Shown here one piece after another: positions 9,388 through 17,841 of a DNA stretch of 64,000 nt. The notes beneath the pieces were generated by a model, which was given only the letters and a program-made list of their open reading frames with translations, had not been told where the DNA came from and did not search any database. The first letter of the stretch is position 1. The number at the start of each line of letters is the position of its first letter. Made by a program: the position numbers and the translations under genes. Source of the stretch: Conexibacter sp. CPCC 205762 (lineage in GTDB: Bacteria; Actinomycetota; Thermoleophilia; Solirubrobacterales; Solirubrobacteraceae); the NCBI RefSeq assembly GCF_030646155.1, contig NZ_JAUTDN010000003.1, positions 186,001-250,000 of the forward strand, read 5' to 3'.

Positions 9388-9541
9388 CCGTTACATAGAG
9401 CCGAATCGCGGGTCCACCTGGACCGGCGAGCGGGGGACCCAATTGGTCTGACAGGACCGGGGGCGAATCGTCGCGCCAGCGACGTAGCGCGGCCGCGCAA
9501 AGCGGTCTTGCGAGCCCGTCAGCTCACCTCGTAGGCCTTGA
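9388..9541 (+). promoter_or_regulatory. ydaO/yuaA-type cyclic di-AMP riboswitch
   Basis: The 5' leader of the NlpC/P60 gene carries the conserved blocks of the actinobacterial ydaO class in the right order: GAGCCGAATCGCGGGTCC (9399), CGGGGGACCCAATT (9431), a GGGGGCGAATCG block (9459) and, at the 3' side, CCCGTCAGCTCACCTCGTAG (9515). In Streptomyces this element precedes cell-wall hydrolases such as RpfA and lowers their expression when c-di-AMP is high. Here a -10-like TAGGTT (9376-9381) places the RNA start near 9388, and the gene starts about 20 nt after the aptamer. Identification rests on remembered consensus, not a covariance search. Confidence 0.88.
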
Positions 9542-9559
9542 GACAGGAGCACCGAAGCT

Positions 9560-10924
9560 GTGAACCAGGAGCAGCGCGATCTCGCGCTCGATGATCTCTG
9601 GGCGAAGTCGCTCGAACGGTCGCTTGCGCGGCGCGGCGCACGACCCCGCACGTCCGCGGCGCTGGCGCGTCTGAAGCCGCGTGACCTGTCCGATCCCGAG
9701 CATTTCCTCGACTCCCTCAGCGTCGCCCAACGGCGCCGCGAGGCGGCCGCGTCGCAGTCGAAGCTGCCCGCCCCGGCGGCACGCGGCCTGTCGCTGACGG
9801 CGCTGCTGGCCGTCACCGCCGGCCCCGCCGTCGGCACGACCGTCGCACTCACCGGCACCGCCTCGGCGGCGACCGTCGTCGAGCGCGGCGACAGGGGCCG
9901 CGACGTGAAGAAGCTGCAGAACGCGCTCGGCGTCCACGCCGACGGCATCTTCGGCCCTGGCACGAAGAAGGCGCTGCGCAAGTTCCAGGCGCGCCACCAC
10001 CTGCACGTCGACGGCGTCGCCGGCGCGGCGACCTGGTCGGCGCTGAAGCGGTCGCAGGCGAACACCGCCTCGGCCAGCTCGAAGAAGGTCGTCGCCGGCG
10101 GCAAGGCGAAGATCATCGGCCACAGCGTGCGCGCGGTTCAGCGCGAGCTGGGCGTCGCCGCCGACGGGGTCTTCGGGCCCCAGTCGCTGAAGGCGCTGAA
10201 GTCGTTCCAGCGCGAGCACGGGCTCGCGGCCGACGGCGTCGTCGGCCCGGCCACCTGGCGCGCGATGGCGCGCGACAGCGATCACGGCAAGGGCGCGAGC
10301 AGCGGCAGGCGCACGACCGCCCGCGCGGCCGTCAAGACCGAGGGCTCCGGCGTCGAGGCGCTGCAGCGCGCGCTCGGCATCGGCGCCGACGGCGACTTCG
10401 GCCCGGCGACCGAGAAGGCGCTCAAGCGCTGGCAGGCGAGCAAGGGCCTCGAGGCCGACGGCATCGCCGGTCCGGCGACGCGCTCGGCGCTCGGCCTCGG
10501 CGACGGCCCCGTGCTCAAGCGCGGCGGCAAGGAGGGCGGCGGCAACGACCGCGGCGGCTCCTGGGCCGACCAGAAGATCGCGGCGATGGTCGCGGCCGGC
10601 AACCGCATACAGTCGACTCCGTACATCTACGGCGGCGGCCACGGCTCGTTCGAGGACAGCGGCTACGACTGCTCCGGCTCGGTCTCCTACGTGCTGCACG
10701 GCGCCGGCCTGCTCGACTCGCCGCTCGCCTCGGGCGGCTTCACGAGCTGGGGCGAGCCCGGTCCCGGCAAGCGCGTGACGATCTACGCCAACGCCGGCCA
10801 CGCCTACATGGTGATCGACGGCAGACGGTTCGACACGAGCGGCGCGAGCGCGGCCGGCACCCGCTGGCAGGCGGACGACCGCTCCAGCGCCGGCTACGTC
10901 GCCGTCCACCCCGCCGGGCTCTAG
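9560..10924 (+). CDS. Cell-wall hydrolase: three PG-binding domains and an NlpC/P60-like peptidase
   Basis: A 454-residue protein starting at GTG 9560 with AGGAG about 10 nt upstream. An ~75-residue polar N-terminus precedes a hydrophobic export segment (residues ~77-105, ending TGTASAA), so the signal is unusually far inside. Three PG_binding_1 modules follow (about residues 110-165, 190-238 and 265-313; each has the DGxFGPxTxKAL pattern). The last ~120 residues resemble an NlpC/P60 cysteine peptidase: Cys371 in YDCSGSVSYVL and His414 in NAGHAYMVI fit the catalytic pair. It probably cleaves stem peptides during wall remodelling. Expression is likely set by the c-di-AMP riboswitch in its leader. 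The stop overlaps that of the opposite-strand gene in a shared CTAG. Confidence 0.9.
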   Translation: MNQEQRDLALDDLWAKSLERSLARRGARPRTSAALARLKPRDLSDPEHFLDSLSVAQRRREAAASQSKLPAPAARGLSLTALLAVTAGPAVGTTVALTGTASAATVVERGDRGRDVKKLQNALGVHADGIFGPGTKKALRKFQARHHLHVDGVAGAATWSALKRSQANTASASSKKVVAGGKAKIIGHSVRAVQRELGVAADGVFGPQSLKALKSFQREHGLAADGVVGPATWRAMARDSDHGKGASSGRRTTARAAVKTEGSGVEALQRALGIGADGDFGPATEKALKRWQASKGLEADGIAGPATRSALGLGDGPVLKRGGKEGGGNDRGGSWADQKIAAMVAAGNRIQSTPYIYGGGHGSFEDSGYDCSGSVSYVLHGAGLLDSPLASGGFTSWGEPGPGKRVTIYANAGHAYMVIDGRRFDTSGASAAGTRWQADDRSSAGYVAVHPAGL

Positions 10925-11700
10925 TCAGACGACTCTCTCGACGCGATCGGCGGGGCCACGTCGGGCTCCGACGGCTTGCCGCCGATCGCGTTGAGGAAGC
11001 GGCGCTGGAAGCGCGCGCCGCGCGTGTTCGGCCCGTAGCGCTCGCGCGCGCGAGCCAGCTTCTGCTCGTCGTATCTGCTGCGCGCCCACGGCGAGGTCGG
11101 CGTCGCCAGCCGCAGCGCCGCCCACAGGCCGGTCAGGAACGGCACGAAGATCGCCAGCATCCCCAGCAGCAGCCGCCCCTTCCAGAAGGCGAAGCCGGCC
11201 AGCAGCAGCGTGATCGCGAACCAGGCCGCGGTGCCGAGGATCGAGCCGGCCTCGTCGAGGCCGTAGGGGTTGACGCCGAGCACGACCAGGCCGGCGAAGA
11301 CGGTCGCGAGCACGACCGCGTCGAGCGAGGCGCGACCCTGCTCGCTCCAGTAGACGTCCTGCAGCCGCACCCACAGCGCGAACTCGTCGAGCGTGAAGCC
11401 GGCGCCGACGCCGAAGACGATCGAGAGGATCTGCCACCACGGCGCCTCCAGGTCGGTCGCGAAGGCGGCGAAGCCGGAGACGAGGATCATCACGATCCCC
11501 CACACGAGGTGGTGGAGATGGACGCCGCCCTCGGTCTCGACGCCGCCCGGCCACCACGAGACGCTGCGCGTCAGCCGCGCGCTCGTGCGGATGAAGCCGA
11601 ACGAGCAGAGGAAGGCGAGCAGCACGAGGAAGGCCGACTCGCGCCCTGGTTCGGCGTGCGTCTGGAAGAGGTCGAGCGTGAACAGCGCGGCGGAGGGCAT
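10921..11700 (-). CDS. Multi-pass integral membrane protein, unknown function
   Basis: A 259-residue protein with about six hydrophobic segments (for example FLVLLAFLCSFGFI, LVWGIVMILVSGFAAFA, LATVFAGLVVLGV, WFAITLLLAGFAFW, LLLGMLAIFVPFLTGLWAAL). It has conserved-looking charged loops (GGVHLHHLVWG, FTLDEFALWVRLQDVYWSEQGR) and a basic C-terminal tail (DEQKLARARERYGPNTRGARFQRRF). Similar proteins are common and uncharacterised in actinobacteria. Glu and Asp in FTLDEFALW and the His pair in HLHHLVWG could bind a metal, but that is speculation. It is divergent from the M20 peptidase gene, and its stop is shared as CTAG with the wall hydrolase. Confidence 0.78.
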   Translation of the reverse strand: MPSAALFTLDLFQTHAEPGRESAFLVLLAFLCSFGFIRTSARLTRSVSWWPGGVETEGGVHLHHLVWGIVMILVSGFAAFATDLEAPWWQILSIVFGVGAGFTLDEFALWVRLQDVYWSEQGRASLDAVVLATVFAGLVVLGVNPYGLDEAGSILGTAAWFAITLLLAGFAFWKGRLLLGMLAIFVPFLTGLWAALRLATPTSPWARSRYDEQKLARARERYGPNTRGARFQRRFLNAIGGKPSEPDVAPPIASRESSD

Positions 11701-11763
11701 ACGGCGACCGTTCTTCGGCGGCGGCGGCGCACGTCCTGCCTCACGGGCTAGGGTGAAGGCGGC

Positions 11764-12909
11764 ATGGACGCATGGGTTCGACAGCAGGCGCAGCGGATCG
11801 CGGCGCGCGCGGAGCGCGATCTCGAGGCGCTCGTCGCCGTCTCCTCGCCCTCGGGCGACCGCCACGGCGCGGAGGACTGCGTCGCGGTCGTGCGCGCGCT
11901 CGCGCCCGACAGCGCGACGCTGGAGCGGATCCCCTGCTCCTCGCGCGACCACGCCGACGACGTCGTCGTGCGGCTGCGCGGCGACGGCAGCGGCCGGCTG
12001 CTGCTGCTCGGCCACCTCGACACGGTCGTCCCGCACGAGCGCCACGCCCCGCTGCAGCGCGACGACGAGCGGCTGGTCGGCTCCGGCAGCGTCGACATGA
12101 AGGGCGGCGACGTGCTCGCGCTCGGGCTGCTGCGGGCGCTGGCGGAGGGCGGCGCGGGCGCGCCGTCGTTCGCGGAGGTCGCGCTGCTGCTGGTCGTCGA
12201 CGAGGAGTGGCGCAAGGGTCCGATGGTCCACGTCGAGCGCTTCGCCGGCTGGGACGGCTGCCTCTGCTTCGAGGCCGGCGAGCTGGCGCCCGACGGCAGC
12301 GACGCGGTGATCGTCAGACGCAAGGCGGCCGGCACGCTGAGCGTGCGCGCGAGAGGCGTCGCGGCGCACGCGGGGGCGGCGCCCGACAAGGGCCGCAACG
12401 CGCTGCTGGCGCTCGCCGCGACGGCACAGGCCGTCGCCGCCGCGCACGCGCCGAGCGGGCCCGACCGCCTCACCGCGGTGCCGACGACGCTCCACTCCGG
12501 CGACGCCTTCAACGTCGTGCCCGACGACGGCGAGCTGATCTGCGACCTCCGCTCCGACCGCACCGACGCCTTCTTCGAGCTGCGCGACGCGCTCCCGCGC
12601 GAGCACGGCGGCGTCGTGCTGGAGGCGCAGCTGGCGCGCGTCTGGCCGGCGATGGACGCGCGCGCGGCGACGGCGCCGCTGCTGGCGGAGGCGGGCACGC
12701 TGCTCGGCCGCCCGCTGACCGCCGCCGGCCGCGGCGGCGCCAGCGACGCCAGCCATATGGCGCCGGCCGTCCCCTTCACCGTCGACGGCCTCGGCCCGCG
12801 CGGCGGGCGCGCGCACGCGCCCGGCGAGTTCGTGCTGGAGGCGTCGCTGCGACCGCGCGCGGAAGTGGCGCTGGCGCTGGCGGCCGCGGTGCTGGCGCAC
12901 GCCGGCTGA
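11764..12909 (+). CDS. M20-family metallopeptidase (carboxypeptidase G2-like)
   Basis: A 381-residue zinc-dependent hydrolase of amide bonds in small peptides or N-acyl amino acids. Visible metal-site motifs are LLGHLDTVVPHE, SGSVDMKGGDVLAL and the catalytic Glu pair in VVDEEWRKGP. The dimerisation domain (RKAAGTLSVRARGVAAHAGA, with its His) follows in the middle, and the late SDASHMA motif supplies the last His ligand. No signal peptide is seen, so it is probably cytoplasmic. The start at ATG 11764 is 9 nt after a TAGGGT -10-like hexamer. Its exact substrate cannot be read from the sequence or the neighbours. Confidence 0.9.
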   Translation: MDAWVRQQAQRIAARAERDLEALVAVSSPSGDRHGAEDCVAVVRALAPDSATLERIPCSSRDHADDVVVRLRGDGSGRLLLLGHLDTVVPHERHAPLQRDDERLVGSGSVDMKGGDVLALGLLRALAEGGAGAPSFAEVALLLVVDEEWRKGPMVHVERFAGWDGCLCFEAGELAPDGSDAVIVRRKAAGTLSVRARGVAAHAGAAPDKGRNALLALAATAQAVAAAHAPSGPDRLTAVPTTLHSGDAFNVVPDDGELICDLRSDRTDAFFELRDALPREHGGVVLEAQLARVWPAMDARAATAPLLAEAGTLLGRPLTAAGRGGASDASHMAPAVPFTVDGLGPRGGRAHAPGEFVLEASLRPRAEVALALAAAVLAHAG

Positions 12910-12973
12910 GCAGCGCCGACGCGCCAGCGGTCGTGTGCGGGGCAGCCGCTGCGGCGCGGGGTATCCTCGCGAC

Positions 12974-13330
12974 ATGCCCGATCTCGGAGACCCGATCAGC
13001 TACCTCGTGCTGCAGGCCGGCGCGCACGTCTACGACCCGGCCGGCGAGCATCTCGGAACGGTCGAGCACGTGCTCGGCGACAGCAGCGTCGACATCTTCG
13101 ACGGGCTCGTGATCGACACCCGCGTCGGCCCCGGCGGCCACCGCTTCGCCGACGCCGACCAGGTCGACGAGATCTACGAGCGCGGCGTCGTGCTGAAGGT
13201 CGGCGCCGACGGCCTCCACGACCCCGAGCCGGGCCCGGCCGTGCTCGACGCCGAGCCCGGCGACGCGAACCAGTCCGCGCTGTCGCGGAAGCTGCGACGT
13301 GCCTGGGACTACATCAGCGGCAACTACTGA
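12974..13330 (+). CDS. Small PRC-barrel-like protein
   Basis: A 118-residue protein with a PRC-barrel-like core: GAHVYDPAGEHLGTVEHVLG, then DIFDGLVIDTRVGPGGHRFADADQVDEIYERGVVLKV. The ATG at 12974 lies six bases after TATCCT (12962-12967), so the mRNA is probably leaderless; an earlier in-frame start lacks such support. PRC barrels act as adaptors in RNA, photosynthesis or envelope proteins, and no specific role can be assigned. A paralogue with the same FDG[LI]VI core is encoded at 17838-18176. Confidence 0.72.
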   Translation: MPDLGDPISYLVLQAGAHVYDPAGEHLGTVEHVLGDSSVDIFDGLVIDTRVGPGGHRFADADQVDEIYERGVVLKVGADGLHDPEPGPAVLDAEPGDANQSALSRKLRRAWDYISGNY

Positions 13331-13471
13331 TCCGGCACCGGCCTCGCCGGCGTCGTCGTCTCGCTGTGCGAGGAGACGGCGGCGCGAGTCACGGGGAACG
13401 TCGTCCGCATGAGGTGAGCGCCGCGCGCCGCGTGACCGCGCTGCAGCGCTCCGGAGAACGCCGCCCATCCA

Positions 13472-13502
13472 GACCCGCGGACGCGATTCGTGCCCGCGGG
13501 TC
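13472..13502. terminator. Bidirectional hairpin between convergent genes
   Basis: GACCCGCGG, 13-nt loop, CCGCGGGTC: nine perfect pairs in the 200-base gap between the PRC-barrel gene (+) and the ABC permease gene (-). Nothing else is recognisable in this gap. Confidence 0.55.
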
Positions 13503-13532
13503 CAGATTTCGGTGGGGCGCTCACGGAGCGAC

Positions 13533-14375
13533 CTACCCGGAGGTGCGGGCGAGGAACCGCCGCACCGTCAGCGGGATCGTGACGGCGAGGATCACGAGGC
13601 ACCAGATCGTCGCCGCCAGCACCGGATGGGCGAGCGGCCAGGCCGGGTCGTCGGGCAGGCCGGTCGGATTGCCGAACAGCGTCCGCGCCGCGACCGCCAT
13701 CGCCGAGACCGGGTTCCACTCCGCCACCTGGCGCAGCCCGTCGGGCAGGCCGCCGATCGGCACGAAGACGCTGGAGATGAAGGTCAGCGGGAAGATGCCC
13801 ATGAAGGCGATGCCGGCGACCGCGTCGGGCGAGCGCGCGACCGTGCCGACGAACGTCCCGAGCCACAGCATCGCGATCCCGAACAGGAACAGCAGGCCGT
13901 AGCCGGCGAGCGCGTCGAGGAAGCCGCCGTGGATCCGCCAGCCGACGACGACGCCGGTGATGCTGAGGATCGTGATCGCGAGCGTCATCGCGGCGAACTC
14001 GGCGACCATGTGCCCGCCGAGGTAGGCGGTGCGCGAGGTCGGCAGCGAGCGGACGCGGTCGACGAAGCCCTCGCCGAGGTCGGTCGCGATCGCGGTGCCG
14101 GGGCCCATCATGCCGAAGGCGAGCGACTGCACGAGGATGCCGCCGACGAGGTACTCGCGGTAGGAGCCGCCGCCGGGGATCCCGATCACGCCGCCGAAGA
14201 CGAACGCGAACAGCAGCACGAACATGACCGGCTGCAGCGTCACGTCGAGCAGCTTCTCGGGGATCTGGCGGACGTGCGCGAGGTTGCGGCGGGCCAGCGT
14301 GAGGCTGTCGGAGATCAGCCAGCGGGCGCGCTGGGCGCCGCTGTCCGGGCTCGGGGGTGTGGCGACGGCGCTCAT
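13533..14375 (-). CDS. ABC-2 type transporter permease (DrrB-like)
   Basis: A 280-residue, six-helix ABC-2 permease. The N-terminal part reads SLTLARRNLAHVRQIPEKLL, then VTLQPVMFVLLFAFVFGG, as in daunorubicin/antibiotic exporters of the DrrB family. Its start overlaps the stop of the ATPase gene (ATGA), so the two form one exporter transcribed from the divergent promoter at 15.4 kb and are likely repressed by the TetR encoded opposite. The exported compound is unknown. Confidence 0.93.
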   Translation of the reverse strand: MSAVATPPSPDSGAQRARWLISDSLTLARRNLAHVRQIPEKLLDVTLQPVMFVLLFAFVFGGVIGIPGGGSYREYLVGGILVQSLAFGMMGPGTAIATDLGEGFVDRVRSLPTSRTAYLGGHMVAEFAAMTLAITILSITGVVVGWRIHGGFLDALAGYGLLFLFGIAMLWLGTFVGTVARSPDAVAGIAFMGIFPLTFISSVFVPIGGLPDGLRQVAEWNPVSAMAVAARTLFGNPTGLPDDPAWPLAHPVLAATIWCLVILAVTIPLTVRRFLARTSG

Positions 14376-15445
14376 GCCGCGGCCTCCGTTCTCGTTCCGG
14401 TGAGGGTCAGGAAGACGTCGTCGAGCGTCGCGTCGCGGCGGTGGACGTCCTTCGCGTCGACGCCGGCGGCGTCGAGCCCGCGCACGACCTCGACGAGGCG
14501 CGTGCCGGAGCGGACGGCGGCGGTGACGAGCGGGCCCTCCTCCTCGTCACCGCCGCCGCTGCTCTGCGTCACGGGTCCGTCGGCGAACGGCTCCAGCGCC
14601 GCGGCGGCCGCCGCGAGATCGCTCGCGGAGCTGACGGAGACGGCGATCCGCTCGCCGCCGATGCGGGCCTTCAGCTCGGTCGGCGTGCCCTCGGCGGCGA
14701 CGCGGCCGTGGTCGAGCACGACGATCTGGTCGGCGAGGCGGTCGGCCTCCTCCAGATACTGCGTCGTCAGCACGAGCGTCGCGCCGTCGCGCACCAGCTC
14801 GCGCAGCAGCTCCCACAGGTCGTTGCGGCTGGCGGGGTCGAGGCCGGTCGTCGGCTCGTCGAGGAACAGCACCGGCGGCTTCGCGACGAGGCTGGCGGCG
14901 AGGTCGATCCGGCGCCGCATGCCGCCGGAGAAGGTTCTGACGAGCCGGTCGGCCTCGGCGGCCAGGCCGACGCGCTCCAGCAGCTCGTCGCTGCGCTGCT
15001 TGATGACCGCCTTCGGCAGGTGGTACAGCGAGCCGATCAGCTCGAGGTTGGCGCGCGCGCTCAGCAGCCCGTCGACAGTCGCGTCCTGGGCGGCGACGCC
15101 GATCCGGCTGCGGACCAGCTGCGGCTCGGCGACGACGTCGTGGCCGGCGACGCGGGCGCTGCCGGCGGTCGGCTTCGCGAGCGTCGTGAGGATGCGGATC
15201 GCGGTCGTCTTGCCGGCGCCGTTGTGGCCGAGCAGGCCGAGCACGCTGCCGGCGGGGACCTGCAGGTCGAGCTCGCGCAACGCCCACAGGTCGCCGTAGC
15301 GCTTGCCGAGCCCCTCGGCGACGACGCCGGCTGCGGCAGCGCCCGGCGCGGCGCCGGCGGCTGCGCGCGAGGCGCTGCCGGCGGCGGCCGGCGGGGCGGC
15401 CCCCGGCGCGGTGTTGTTGGTACTGCGTACAGTGGATTCGTACAT
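14372..15445 (-). CDS. ABC-2 type transporter ATP-binding protein (DrrA-like)
   Basis: A 357-residue ATPase with Walker A LGHNGAGKTTAI, signature FSGGMRRRIDLAASL, Walker B VLFLDEPTTGLD and the DrrA-type C-terminal extension (residues ~240-357, ending DDVFLTLTGTRTEAAA). An Ala/Pro-rich leader of ~40 residues precedes the domain. ATG 15445 sits within the palindromic operator region. On the minus strand TAGTTT lies nine bases before the ATG and may be the -10 of a leaderless transcript. Likely a drug or antibiotic exporter with the following permease. Confidence 0.93.
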   Translation of the reverse strand: MYESTVRSTNNTAPGAAPPAAAGSASRAAAGAAPGAAAAGVVAEGLGKRYGDLWALRELDLQVPAGSVLGLLGHNGAGKTTAIRILTTLAKPTAGSARVAGHDVVAEPQLVRSRIGVAAQDATVDGLLSARANLELIGSLYHLPKAVIKQRSDELLERVGLAAEADRLVRTFSGGMRRRIDLAASLVAKPPVLFLDEPTTGLDPASRNDLWELLRELVRDGATLVLTTQYLEEADRLADQIVVLDHGRVAAEGTPTELKARIGGERIAVSVSSASDLAAAAAALEPFADGPVTQSSGGGDEEEGPLVTAAVRSGTRLVEVVRGLDAAGVDAKDVHRRDATLDDVFLTLTGTRTEAAA

Positions 15446-15476
15446 CGTACGAGCAAACTAGCAGTACACTGTACGA
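15426..15476. promoter_or_regulatory. Divergent leaderless promoters with nested palindromic operators
   Basis: The 31 bases between the two ATGs, with the first codons of the ATPase gene, hold TCGTAC-ATC-GTACGA (15438-15452). They also hold a longer-range inverted pair, CGTACAGTG (15426-15434) and CACTGTACG (15467-15475). TACACT (15465-15470), six bases before the TetR ATG, looks like a -10 element; TAGTTT on the other strand serves the ATPase gene. Repeated GTAC half-sites are typical of TetR operators. Confidence 0.7.
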
Positions 15477-16241
15477 ATGGCAACCGAGCCCGCCCTCCCG
15501 ATCTGGCTGCGCCCCGAGCCGGGCACACGCAAGCCGCGCTTCACGCGCGATCAGATCGCCAGGACGGCGCTGGAGATCGCCGACGCGGAGGGGTTCGAGG
15601 CAGTCTCGATGCGGCGCGTCGCGAGCGAGCTGGGCGCCGGCACGATGACGCTCTACCACTACGTCGCGAACAAGGACGACCTGATCGCGCTGATGGACGA
15701 CGCGCTGATGGGCGAGACGCTCGTGCCGGCCGACGAGCTGCCGCTCGACGACTGGCGCACGGCGCTGAGAAAGATCGCCCACAGCTCGCGCGAGACCTTC
15801 CGCCGGCACCCGTGGGCGCTCGACGCGCTCAGAGGCGCGCCGTTCGGCCCCAACGGCACGCGCCACGTCGATCAGTCGCTCTCCGCCGTCTCCTCGCTGC
15901 AGCTCGACCTCGCCGGCAAGATGGAGCTGCTGGCGATCGTCGACGACTACGTCTTCGGCTTCATCCTGCGCCAGCAGCACGGCGCCGAGGACGAGCGCGC
16001 CGAGCTGCAGGACCCCGACAACTACGAGGCGCTGTTCGACTACGCCGAGAGACTGCTGGCGACCGGCGAGTTCCCCCACCTGCGCACGCTGCTGGGCGAG
16101 GGCGACCGCCGCGCCGCCTGGAGAGAGCTGGCCGAGAGCTGGGGCGAGCAGCGCTTCGCCCACGGCCTCGAGCGGATGCTCGACGGGATCGAGCTGGACC
16201 TCAGGCGCCGCGGCGCGCTGCCGGACCAGCCGGCCGGCTGA
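15477..16241 (+). CDS. TetR-family regulator of the adjacent ABC exporter
   Basis: A 254-residue regulator. The HTH domain (residues ~22-68) reads RDQIARTALEIADAEGFEAV, then LGAGTMTLYHYVANKDDLI. The C-terminal half fits the TetR_C (tetracycline-repressor-like) fold. Transcription probably begins at the ATG itself (TACACT-N6-ATG). Divergent orientation and palindromes between the genes indicate that it represses the DrrAB-type pair and itself, with the exported drug as inducer; the inducer is not known. Confidence 0.92.
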   Translation: MATEPALPIWLRPEPGTRKPRFTRDQIARTALEIADAEGFEAVSMRRVASELGAGTMTLYHYVANKDDLIALMDDALMGETLVPADELPLDDWRTALRKIAHSSRETFRRHPWALDALRGAPFGPNGTRHVDQSLSAVSSLQLDLAGKMELLAIVDDYVFGFILRQQHGAEDERAELQDPDNYEALFDYAERLLATGEFPHLRTLLGEGDRRAAWRELAESWGEQRFAHGLERMLDGIELDLRRRGALPDQPAG

Positions 16242-16323
16242 CGCGCGCGCAGACGCGCCTCCGTTTTCGTCTTCGCTCCAGCGGACACCTTTGGGGACGC
16301 CAGTCAGAGAGCGGAGGCCCGTC

Positions 16324-17841
16324 ATGAGCAGCAGCGTGCAGGTCGGCACGATCAGAACGCAGATCCCGGCGCGGCTGGACCGCCTGCCGTGGTCCCGTTG
16401 GCATTGGCTGATCGTGATCGGGCTGGGGACCGTCTGGATCCTCGACGGGCTCGAGGTGACGATCGTCGGCAACGTCGCCGGCCGTCTGGCGGAGCCCGGC
16501 TCCGGGCTGGACATCAGCGCCGCGCAGATCTCCGGTCTCGCCGCCTCGCTGTACGTCGCCGGCGCCTGTCTGGGCGCGTTGTTCTTCGGCTGGCTGACCG
16601 ACCGGCTCGGGCGCAAGAAGCTGTTCCTCGTCTCGCTCGCGGTCTACCTGTTCGCGACCGCGCTGACCGCGATCTCGATGGAGCCGTGGTGGTTCTTCGC
16701 CTGCCGCTTCCTGACCGGCTTCGGCATCGGCGGCGAGTACGCGGCGATCAACTCCGCGATCGACGAGCTGATCCCCAGCCGCGTGCGCGGCCGCGTCGAC
16801 CTGATCATCAACGGCAGCTTCTGGATCGGCGCCTTCCTCGGCTCGTTCCTGGCGATCTTCTTCCTCGACGAGTCGATCTTCGCGGCGAACGTCGGCTGGC
16901 GGCTGACGTTCGCGCTCGGCGCGGTGCTGGCGGTCGTGATCCTGCTGGTGCGGCGGCACGTGCCGGAGAGCCCGCGCTGGCTGATGATCCACGGGCGCGA
17001 GAGAGAGGCCGAGGAGATCGTCGCCGAGGCCGAGCGGGTCGTGCGCGAGCAGACCGGCAGAGAGCTGCCCGAGCCCGAGGGCGAGATCACGATCCGCCAG
17101 CGCCACTCGATCGGCTTCGGCACGATCGCCAGAACGGTCTTCAAGCTCTACCCGAAGCGGACCGTGCTCGGCCTCTCGCTGTTCGTCGGCCAGGCGTTCC
17201 TCTACAACGCGATCACGTTCGGCTACGCGACGATCCTGATCACCTTCTTCGACGTGCCCTCGGGCGACACCGGCTACTACTACGCGGCGATCGCGGCCGG
17301 CAACTTCATCGGCCCGCTGACGCTCGGCCACCTCTTCGACACGCTCGGCCGCAAGGTGATGATCTCCAGCACCTACATCGTCTCCGGCGTGCTGCTGCTG
17401 GGCACGGCGGCGCTGTTCCAGGCCGATGCGCTGAACGCGACGACGATGACGCTCTGCTGGTGCGTCGTGCTGTTCTTCGCCTCGACCGGCGCCAGCTCCG
17501 CCTACCTGACGGTGAGCGAGGTCTTCCCGATGGAGACGCGCGCGATGGCGATCGCCTTCTTCTACGCGGTCGGCACCGCCGTCGGCGGCATCACCGGCCC
17601 GCAGGTCTTCTCACGCCTGACCGAGACGGGCGACGTCAGCGACACCGCCCTCGCGTTCGTCATAGGCGCCGTGCTGATGATCGCGGCCGGCGTCGTCGCG
17701 GCCTTCCTCGCGGTCAGAGCCGAGCGCCAGAGCCTGGAGAACATCGCCAAGCCGCTGACGGCCGAGGACGCCGAGGACGACAGCGCCGCGGCGTCGAAGA
17801 GACCGCCGGCGGCGCAGGGCCCGCGGCCGGCGACGGCCTAG
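16324..17841 (+). CDS. MFS transporter, sugar-porter-like
   Basis: A 505-residue protein with 12 predicted membrane helices. The start ATG 16324 has GGAGG six bases upstream; an earlier in-frame ATG at 16291 has none. Family marks are DRLGRKKLFLV between helices 2 and 3, GFGIGGEYAAINSAIDELIP after helix 4, the central loop with VPESPRWLM, and DTLGRKVM in the second half. These are typical of the sugar-porter/aromatic-acid group of secondary transporters. Substrate unknown; no catabolic genes are adjacent. Its stop shares CTAG with the opposite-strand PRC-barrel gene. Confidence 0.9.
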   Translation: MSSSVQVGTIRTQIPARLDRLPWSRWHWLIVIGLGTVWILDGLEVTIVGNVAGRLAEPGSGLDISAAQISGLAASLYVAGACLGALFFGWLTDRLGRKKLFLVSLAVYLFATALTAISMEPWWFFACRFLTGFGIGGEYAAINSAIDELIPSRVRGRVDLIINGSFWIGAFLGSFLAIFFLDESIFAANVGWRLTFALGAVLAVVILLVRRHVPESPRWLMIHGREREAEEIVAEAERVVREQTGRELPEPEGEITIRQRHSIGFGTIARTVFKLYPKRTVLGLSLFVGQAFLYNAITFGYATILITFFDVPSGDTGYYYAAIAAGNFIGPLTLGHLFDTLGRKVMISSTYIVSGVLLLGTAALFQADALNATTMTLCWCVVLFFASTGASSAYLTVSEVFPMETRAMAIAFFYAVGTAVGGITGPQVFSRLTETGDVSDTALAFVIGAVLMIAAGVVAAFLAVRAERQSLENIAKPLTAEDAEDDSAAASKRPPAAQGPRPATA

